Positions 1 to 5,128 of a stretch of 12,693 nucleotides of DNA are shown here, piece after piece. A model generated the notes under the pieces. That model saw only the letters and a list, made by a program, of their open reading frames with translations, had not been told where the DNA came from and did no database searches. The position numbers were made by a program, and so were the translations under genes. Source of the DNA: Solirubrobacteraceae bacterium (GTDB lineage Bacteria > Actinomycetota > Thermoleophilia > Solirubrobacterales > Solirubrobacteraceae); NCBI GenBank assembly GCA_016462245.1, contig JAEMTR010000025.1:1-12693 (forward strand). The letters are read 5' to 3'. How positions within the stretch are numbered: the first letter of the stretch is position 1; every line of letters begins with the position of its first letter.

Positions 1-633
1 GTTGACGAAGGCCCAGTTGCGCTCGCCGCTTAGCTCCATGCAAAGGCGATTGACGTCGTCGTAATTACCGCGGCCCTTGACCAGATTGGTGCCGTAGACG
101 CCGGTCGCGAGGATCTTCTGCTCCTCGAGGTCGGCCGGAATGAATACGTAGCTCTCCATTCCGAGCGCCGCAGCGTTGGCGGCGACCGAGTTGGCGAGGT
201 TGCCGGTCGAAGCGCAGGCCAATACCTCGAAGCCAAAGGCGCGGGCGCGGGCAGCGGCGACACTCACGACGCGGTCTTTGAACGAGTGCGTCGGATTAGC
301 GGCGTCGTTCTTGACCCAAACCTCACCAAGGCCGAGCCGCTCCGCAAGCCGGTCGGCGCGAATCAGTGGCGTGCAGCCGGCCGCAAGGCCGACGCGCGAC
401 GAGTTGCGGCCCGACGGGCCGGGAGGCCCGTCCGGCAGCGGCAGGAAGTCGGAGTAGCGCCACAGGTTCTGTGGGCCGCCCTGAATCCGGCGGCGTAGCT
501 CAGGAATGTCCTGAGCCAAGACGCTGTGGTCGTAGGCAACTTCCAGTGGCCCGAAGCAACGTTCGCAGACGTAGATCGGGCCCAGTTCGTACTCAGATCC
601 GCATTCGCGGCACTTCAGATTGGTGGCACTCAT
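1..633 (-). CDS. thrC: Threonine-synthase-family PLP enzyme, partial (ThrC-like; possibly a homocysteine synthase)
   Basis: The reading frame is open from the ATG at 633 to the left edge (211 codons); the C-terminal part lies outside the window. Residues 8-26 form a zinc ribbon with CxxC pairs C8/C11 and C23/C26, as in many actinobacterial ThrC proteins. A fold-type II PLP domain follows: a TPLIRAD strand near residue 88, the probable Schiff-base lysine K119 in NPTHSFKDR, and a phosphate-binding loop STGN at 142-145. Threonine synthase turns O-phosphohomoserine into threonine. Two details differ from ordinary ThrC as I know it: NPTHSFKDRV instead of NPTGSFKDRG, and STGNLANS instead of STGNTSAS. 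With the SAM riboswitch just upstream, this suggests a ThrC paralogue in methionine synthesis, replacing phosphate with sulfide to give homocysteine. That role is inference; the family is clear. The ATG has a good SD (GGAGG, 7 nt away), which lies inside the leader hairpin. Confidence 0.9.
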   Translation of the reverse strand, partial: MSATNLKCRECGSEYELGPIYVCERCFGPLEVAYDHSVLAQDIPELRRRIQGGPQNLWRYSDFLPLPDGPPGPSGRNSSRVGLAAGCTPLIRADRLAERLGLGEVWVKNDAANPTHSFKDRVVSVAAARARAFGFEVLACASTGNLANSVAANAAALGMESYVFIPADLEEQKILATGVYGTNLVKGRGNYDDVNRLCMELSGERNWAFVN

Positions 634-664
634 TAAAAAACCTCCGCCTTCAAGTGGCGGAGGT
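634..664 (-). terminator. Riboswitch terminator / SD-sequestering hairpin
   Basis: On the minus strand, ACCTCCGCC (664-656) pairs perfectly over 9 bp with GGCGGAGGT (648-640) across the loop ACTTGAA. A run of U follows (T at 640-635), then A at 634 and the ATG at 633. The shape is that of a Rho-independent terminator. The 3' arm also contains GGAGG (645-641), the only good Shine-Dalgarno for the downstream gene, 7 nt before its ATG. Forming the hairpin should therefore stop transcription or hide the RBS, or both. The hairpin itself is plain in the sequence; which mechanism dominates is not. Confidence 0.88.
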
Positions 665-680
665 ATGAGACTTCCACCAC
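654..680 (-). promoter_or_regulatory. Antiterminator / anti-sequestor hairpin of the SAM riboswitch
   Basis: On the minus strand GTGGTGGAAGT (680-670) can pair with ACCTCCGCCAC (664-654) across the 5-nt loop CTCAT. This gives 10 of 11 pairs including one U-G wobble, with one A-C mismatch. The helix uses the 5' arm of the terminator hairpin and three bases (678-680) of aptamer strand P1', so it competes with both. Expected logic: SAM bound, P1 forms, this helix weakens, the terminator/sequestor forms, gene off. Without SAM this helix wins and the GGAGG is free. The pairing was read from the sequence; the logic follows the known S-box OFF-switch scheme. The aptamer segment GGTGGAGG (748-741) is a second possible partner of CCTCCGCC. 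Confidence 0.75.
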
Positions 681-760
681 ATCTGTCAGGAATTGGCACC
701 TTCCCTTTCGGGAGGTTGCCGGGGTTTCAACGGGCCAGTCCCTCCACCCCTCTAGATGTG
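678..760 (-). promoter_or_regulatory. SAM riboswitch aptamer (S-box, SAM-I clan)
   Basis: Read on the minus strand, the leader holds the conserved SAM-clan core in order. P1 5' strand CACATCT (760-754) is followed by GGTGGAGGGACTGGCCC (748-732), TTGAAACCCCGGCAACC (730-714), and a P3 hairpin with CCC-GAAA-GGG tetraloop (698-716). Then come AGGTGCCAATTCC and the closing P1 strand AGATGTG (684-678). P1 is 7 perfect base pairs. The family binds S-adenosylmethionine and usually turns off methionine and SAM genes when SAM is plentiful. The P4 hairpin of classical SAM-I aptamers, between the GCCAATTCC segment and P1', is absent: only a few bases (TGAC) remain. The exact subfamily (SAM-I or the SAM-I/IV variant) is therefore unsettled. 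The aptamer ends 45 nt before the start codon of the ThrC-like gene. Confidence 0.95.
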
Positions 761-778
761 TCCAGCTATGTGCACAGC

Positions 779-808
779 AAGATAGCACGTCGGCGTGCAG
801 AGCTACAA
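779..808 (-). promoter_or_regulatory. Possible promoter of the ThrC-like gene
   Basis: On the minus strand TATCTT (784-779) resembles a -10 box at 4 of 6 positions. TTGTAG (808-803), 18 nt upstream, resembles a -35 box only in its TTG. Transcription would start near 770, about 10 nt before the aptamer, which is the right place. The match is weak and GC-rich actinobacterial promoters are hard to see, so this is tentative. The region also holds GCACG/CGTGC arms (785-798) in the spacer and the palindrome TGTGCACA at 769-776. Confidence 0.2.
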
Positions 809-881
809 CTGCCAGCCGCTCGCCGTTACACTGCGCAGCAGAGGTCAATTCTGATGCCAGCCGACGAACCACGAAGTCTCG

Positions 882-1895
882 ATGCCGAGCCTTCCCAAGC
901 CTACGCTGCGTCGACCTCTGCGCCGACGCGGCAATGAGTCGGTCCCAGTAGCCGAAGAGCTTGGCGCTGCCCGCGTTGAGGTAATCGAGGCCACCGGTAC
1001 AGACGCTGGCCTGAAGTGGATTAACTTCAGCGATTGGCGCTCGGTCGAGCGCGACTGGCTTAAAGAGCACTTCGACTTCCATGAGCTCGACTACGAGGAT
1101 CTGAACTCGCGCAACCAGCGGCCGAAGGTCGACGAGTACGACAACTACCTCTTCATCGTGCTGCAGTTCCCGCGCTACGACAAAGAGCTGCGGCGGCTCA
1201 ACGCGATCGAACTCGACGTCTTCGTCGGGCCCGACTACGTGATCACGATCCCTAAGGCACCGCTGCCAGCCGTCGACTACCTCTTCGAACGCTGCGAAAG
1301 CCGACCGCAGGTGCGCGATGAACTCTTTGGCAAGGGCGCCGGCTACCTGCTCTACCGAATCGTCGACGACTGCGTCGACGCCGGCTTCCCGATGCTGCGC
1401 AAAATCGGCAACAAGCTCGAGAAGCTCGAAAACGATGTCTTCGAAGGTCGCTCGAATGAGGTCGTCCGCGACATCTTCACCGCTAAGCAGGAAGTGATCA
1501 ATTTCCGCTCCGTCGTGCGACCAATGCGACCCGCGCTTGCCGACCTCGAGCGGATGACAAAGCGCTACATGGCGGCAGACCTCGACATCTACTTTGATGA
1601 CATCAACGACGCCTCGGAGCGCGTCTGGGACATGCTCGAAAACTTCAAAGAGGTCGTCGAAGCACTCGAGGAGACCAATGAGTCGGTCCTCTCCCACCAG
1701 CTAAATACAATTCTCCGCGTGCTGACGGCGATCAGCCTCGTACTGCTGCCGCTAACTCTGATCGCGAGTATCTTCGGAATGAACGTGCGCGTCCCAGGCC
1801 AAGGTCAGATTGAGGCATTCTGGATTGTCGTCGGCGTGATGACTGTGCTGCTGATTGGAATCATCGCGCTCTTCCGCCGCCGTGGCATCCTCTAG
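882..1895 (+). CDS. corA: CorA family magnesium/cobalt transport protein
   Basis: This is a 337-residue inner-membrane divalent cation channel, normally a pentamer that carries Mg2+ (also Co2+ or Ni2+). The long N-terminal cytoplasmic part (to about residue 275) ends in the charged helical stretch typical of CorA. Two C-terminal membrane segments follow, about 280-300 and 311-331. The signature GMN lies at 299-301 at the end of the first segment (IFGMNVRVPG), and the protein ends in a basic FRRRGIL tail. The loop after GMN carries VRVPGQ rather than the common MPE variant, a normal actinobacterial variation. The ATG at 882 has only a weak SD, and the first ~30 residues are basic and probably poorly conserved, so the true start is uncertain. 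The gene is divergent from the riboswitch-controlled gene and is followed by an overlapping lipid kinase gene, so the two are probably co-transcribed. Confidence 0.93.
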   Translation: MPSLPKPTLRRPLRRRGNESVPVAEELGAARVEVIEATGTDAGLKWINFSDWRSVERDWLKEHFDFHELDYEDLNSRNQRPKVDEYDNYLFIVLQFPRYDKELRRLNAIELDVFVGPDYVITIPKAPLPAVDYLFERCESRPQVRDELFGKGAGYLLYRIVDDCVDAGFPMLRKIGNKLEKLENDVFEGRSNEVVRDIFTAKQEVINFRSVVRPMRPALADLERMTKRYMAADLDIYFDDINDASERVWDMLENFKEVVEALEETNESVLSHQLNTILRVLTAISLVLLPLTLIASIFGMNVRVPGQGQIEAFWIVVGVMTVLLIGIIALFRRRGIL

Positions 1896-2844
1896 CGCCG
1901 CGCCGCGACGGCGGCTACTAGTGATTGTCAACCCCTACGCGACCTCTGTCGACCGCAAGATGCGCGACCTCGTGCTGGCGGCACTTGACAGTCGGTATGC
2001 GGTCGAAGTCGCCGACACCAATGCGCCGGGTCACGCGAGCCTGCTTGCCGCCGCAGCAGCCAACGAGGGAACTGACGGCGTCGCGACGCTCGGGGGCGAC
2101 GGCACGCTCAATGAGGCTGCCGCTGCACTCTCGGGTTCGGGCATTCCGCTCTACCCGCTGCCCGGCGGCTCACAGAACGTCTTCGCGAAGCTCCTAGGAT
2201 TGCCGAGCGAGATTGTCGATTCAACCGCGCGCCTGCTGGAACTTTCCCAACTTTGGCCACTGCGCAAGGTTGACCTAGGGCGCGTCAATGACCGCGTCTT
2301 CACCTTTGCGGCCGGGGTTGGCTTGGACGCCAGCGTTGTCGCCAAGGTTGACGCCAACCCGGACCGCAAGGCGCGGCTTAAACAATGGTCCTACGTGCAG
2401 AGTGGAATTACCGTCTTTCTGCGCAGCTACGCGTTACGCAAACCGAGAATCGTCGTTGAGGGCGATGATCAGGAGCTGCCGGTATCGACCGTCCTTGTTC
2501 AGAACGGCGAGAGCTTCACCTTCGCGGGAACTCGGCCGGTAACGCTGTGCGGAAACGTCGAATTGGATTCCGGCAGCTTCTCGGCCGCGCTCGTGAAGAA
2601 CGGAGCACCGCTGCGAGCCGGCGCAACGGCGCTTCGGATCGTTGGCGCAACTGCCCAAACGGGAGGTCAGAACGGCACTACTCAGCTCGGTCCTCTGACC
2701 GGATTAAAGCTGCGTTCGGTGGACGATAAGCCACTTCCGCTTCAAGTCGACGGCGACTTTGCCGGTCGCTACCTCTCGGTCACTTTTTCGATCGATCCCG
2801 GAGCGCTAACCGTTCTTGCACCGCCCCCTACGCACCGGGCGTAA
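1882..2844 (+). CDS. Diacylglycerol kinase family lipid kinase
   Basis: The product is a soluble or membrane-associated ATP-dependent lipid kinase of the DAGK/YegS/BmrU fold, about 320 residues. From the GTG at 1882 the protein begins MASSSAAPRRRLLVIVNP. It has the N-terminal nucleotide-fold strand with NPYAT (17-21), the catalytic glycine loop GGDGTLNEA (71-79) and PGGSQNVFAKLLGLP near 94-108. The C-terminal half is a beta-sandwich as expected (VLVQNGESFTFAG, LQVDGDFAG). Length is normal. Substrate cannot be told from sequence: diacylglycerol, or phosphatidylinositol-type lipids in actinobacteria. The start is uncertain: GTG 1882 overlaps corA by 14 nt, while an in-frame TTG at 1855 would overlap by 41 nt; neither has a clear SD. 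I prefer the GTG. The 3' end overlaps the convergent rel gene by 17 nt. Confidence 0.9.
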   Translation: MASSSAAPRRRLLVIVNPYATSVDRKMRDLVLAALDSRYAVEVADTNAPGHASLLAAAAANEGTDGVATLGGDGTLNEAAAALSGSGIPLYPLPGGSQNVFAKLLGLPSEIVDSTARLLELSQLWPLRKVDLGRVNDRVFTFAAGVGLDASVVAKVDANPDRKARLKQWSYVQSGITVFLRSYALRKPRIVVEGDDQELPVSTVLVQNGESFTFAGTRPVTLCGNVELDSGSFSAALVKNGAPLRAGATALRIVGATAQTGGQNGTTQLGPLTGLKLRSVDDKPLPLQVDGDFAGRYLSVTFSIDPGALTVLAPPPTHRA

Positions 2845-5128
2845 CGCGGTAGGCGTCGAAAACGCCATCAACAGCACGCAGACGTGAGATCGTTGCCTTC
2901 AGCACGGCCGTGTCGACGACCTCGATCACGAAGCGATTTGCGACCATCGGTCGGTGGTCGAGGCAGCGGGCCTCAACGATGCTGGCGCCTTGCTCGCCGA
3001 TTGTGCGCGTCAGATCCTCGAGCAGGCGCGTGCGATCCCAAGCATCGACGTGGATCTCGGCGAGGAAGCCAGTTTGGTTGTCTCCCTCCCAGCGAACGTC
3101 GACGAAGCGCGCTGGATCCTTACGCAGCGCCGCGACGTTGCGGCAATCATCGCGGTGAATTGTTATTCCCCGTCCAAGCGAAACGTAACCAACAATCCCG
3201 TCGCCGGGAACCGGGTGGCAGCACTTGGCTAGGCGCAACATCACGCGATCGGCGCCTTTGACCTTGATCCCGAGATCGTGCGAGCTTCCGCTCGGCATCC
3301 GTGGGCCAGCGCGGTCGGCCTCAAGCGCCTCGCCAGCCGCCGGCTCCGGCTCGGCCGTCTTGCCCTGCCCGAGCTGCGTGATGATCTTGCCGACGACGAC
3401 CTTGGCTGAGATCTTCGAGCCACCGAGCGCGACGTAGAAGTCCTCAGTCTTGCGGAAGCCCATCTCGCGGATAACTGCTGCCAATAGCGGCGAACCGGTG
3501 ATCTTCTGGACCGGCAGATCGGCACTTCGCAACTGAGCTTGGAGCATCTCGCGACCTTTGCGCTCTGCATCCTCGCGGCTCTCGGCGCTAAACCACTGCG
3601 TGATCTTCTTGCGCGCTCGGGTTGTCGTAACCATCGCGAGCCAATCGCGCGACGGACCACGCTCGCGGCGCCCGGTCAAAACCTCAACGCGGTCGCCAGA
3701 GCGAAGCTCGTACCCGAGCGGCACCAGCTTGCCGTTGACCTTCGCGCCAACGCAGCGATGGCCGAGCTCAGTGTGAATCTCATAGGCGAAGTCGAGCGGT
3801 GTGGCGCCTGAGGCGAGTGATCGAACCTCGCCTTCGGGCGTGAAGACAAAGACCTCTTCCTCATCCTGATCGAGCTCGCCCTTGAGGTTGCCGACAAACT
3901 CATCCGGGTCGGCGAGCTCCTGCTGCCATTCGAGCATCGAGCGCAGCCAGATTAGCTTCGTTTCTGCGGCCGGCGTTCCGGACGCAGCTCCGGCGAGGCG
4001 ATCCTTGTACAGCCAATGCGCGGCGACGCCGTACTCGGCTGTCTCGTGCATCTCGCGGGTGCGGATCTGAATCTCAAGCGGCAGCCCCTCTGGGCCGATC
4101 ACCGTGGTGTGGAGCGACTGGTAGCGGTTCGCTTTCGGCATCGCGATCATGTCCTTGAAGCGCCCTGGCAGTGGCTTCCAAATTGAATGGATTACGCCGA
4201 CCGCGCCGTAACAGTCCTTGACGCTGTCAACTGTGACTCGCATCGCCGTGAGGTCATAGATCTCGTTGAACTCGCGGTCCTTCTTCGTCATCTTCGAATA
4301 GATCGAGTAGAAGTGCTTCGCGCGCCCTGAGATATCGGCTTCGATCCCGAGCGTTTCAAGTTCTAATTGAAGTTTCGAGCCGGCCGCGGCAACGTACTGT
4401 TCGCGCGCTTCACGTTGCTGGTTGACGAGGCCCTTGATCTCATTGAACTTGCGCGGGTGGAGCGCGGCGAAGGCGAGGTCTTCAAGTTCCCACTTGATCG
4501 CGTGGACGCCGAGCCGGTGAGAGATCGGTGCGTAGATCTCTAGCGTTTCGCGCGCCTTTTCGACCTGCTTCTGTTTCGGCATCGCAGAGATCGTCCGCAT
4601 GTTGTGGAGGCGGTCGGCAAGCTTGAGCAAGATCACGCGAATGTCGGTCGCCATCGCGACGATCATCTTGCGGTAATTCTCGGCCTGCGCCTCGTTGCGC
4701 GACTTGAAGGACAGTGCGTCGAGTTTGGTCACGCCGTCGACGAGGCCGGCAACCTCGCCGCCGAAGATCTGCTTGATTTGCTCAAGCGACGCAGCCGTGT
4801 CCTCAACCGTGTCGTGGAGCAGCGCAGCGACCAGAGTTTCGGTGTCGAGCCCTAGCCCGGCGCAGATCGTCGCGACGCTGACTGGGTGGCTAATGAACTC
4901 CTCGCCTGAACGGCGCTTCTGATCACGGTGCTGATGGCCCGCGAACCGGTAGGCCTCAATGATCCGAACCCTGTCGATCGGCAGGACGCTCTGTGGCTCG
5001 CGCTCGTCGATGACCGCAAATAGCTCCGAGAGAGCCTCGCGCTCAGCCGAGTCCAGCGGCGTCGACTGCGCCGGCGCTGACGGTGGCGAAGTGACTACGC
5101 CGCCAGCGACGCTATCGGACTCAGCCAT
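2828..5128 (-). CDS. rel: Bifunctional (p)ppGpp synthetase/hydrolase (RSH)
   Basis: This cytoplasmic stringent-response enzyme (766 residues, full family length) makes (p)ppGpp from ATP plus GTP/GDP on stalled ribosomes and also degrades it. Domain order: an HD hydrolase (about 55-205) with H81, H105-D106 in LLHDTVEDT and ADRLHN at 171-176; a synthetase (about 265-375); a TGS domain (about 425-487) starting EVFVFTPEGEV; a Cys-Cys zinc-finger-like region around C636/C637; and a C-terminal ACT domain (about 686-762). The synthetase carries RFKD at 323-326, the RXKD form of bifunctional enzymes rather than the EXDD form of synthetase-only RelA. The intact HD motif supports active hydrolase. NRYQSLHT replaces the common NGYQSLHT, but this position varies in working homologues. 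The start is well supported: AGGAGG at 5141-5136, 7 nt before the ATG. The first 34 nt overlap recJ, so its translation is probably coupled. Confidence 0.97.
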   Translation of the reverse strand: MAESDSVAGGVVTSPPSAPAQSTPLDSAEREALSELFAVIDEREPQSVLPIDRVRIIEAYRFAGHQHRDQKRRSGEEFISHPVSVATICAGLGLDTETLVAALLHDTVEDTAASLEQIKQIFGGEVAGLVDGVTKLDALSFKSRNEAQAENYRKMIVAMATDIRVILLKLADRLHNMRTISAMPKQKQVEKARETLEIYAPISHRLGVHAIKWELEDLAFAALHPRKFNEIKGLVNQQREAREQYVAAAGSKLQLELETLGIEADISGRAKHFYSIYSKMTKKDREFNEIYDLTAMRVTVDSVKDCYGAVGVIHSIWKPLPGRFKDMIAMPKANRYQSLHTTVIGPEGLPLEIQIRTREMHETAEYGVAAHWLYKDRLAGAASGTPAAETKLIWLRSMLEWQQELADPDEFVGNLKGELDQDEEEVFVFTPEGEVRSLASGATPLDFAYEIHTELGHRCVGAKVNGKLVPLGYELRSGDRVEVLTGRRERGPSRDWLAMVTTTRARKKITQWFSAESREDAERKGREMLQAQLRSADLPVQKITGSPLLAAVIREMGFRKTEDFYVALGGSKISAKVVVGKIITQLGQGKTAEPEPAAGEALEADRAGPRMPSGSSHDLGIKVKGADRVMLRLAKCCHPVPGDGIVGYVSLGRGITIHRDDCRNVAALRKDPARFVDVRWEGDNQTGFLAEIHVDAWDRTRLLEDLTRTIGEQGASIVEARCLDHRPMVANRFVIEVVDTAVLKATISRLRAVDGVFDAYRVTPGA

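Noticed and set aside
633..1697. 354-codon open frame on the minus strand opposite corA
   Set aside because: It is the antisense shadow of corA: high GC keeps the frame open, the residues (runs of VVDDV, FEE, HLR) match no fold, and it would run through the riboswitch leader.
1855..1881. TTG at 1855 as start of the lipid kinase
   Set aside because: It would add nine Ser/Ala-rich residues and a 41-nt overlap with corA with no SD; GTG at 1882 is simpler, though not proven.
4100..4140. Arg in place of Gly in NRYQSLHT of Rel as a sign of a dead synthetase
   Set aside because: This position varies in working RSH enzymes, and RFKD, the YQSLHT core, EIQIRT and the HD residues are all kept.
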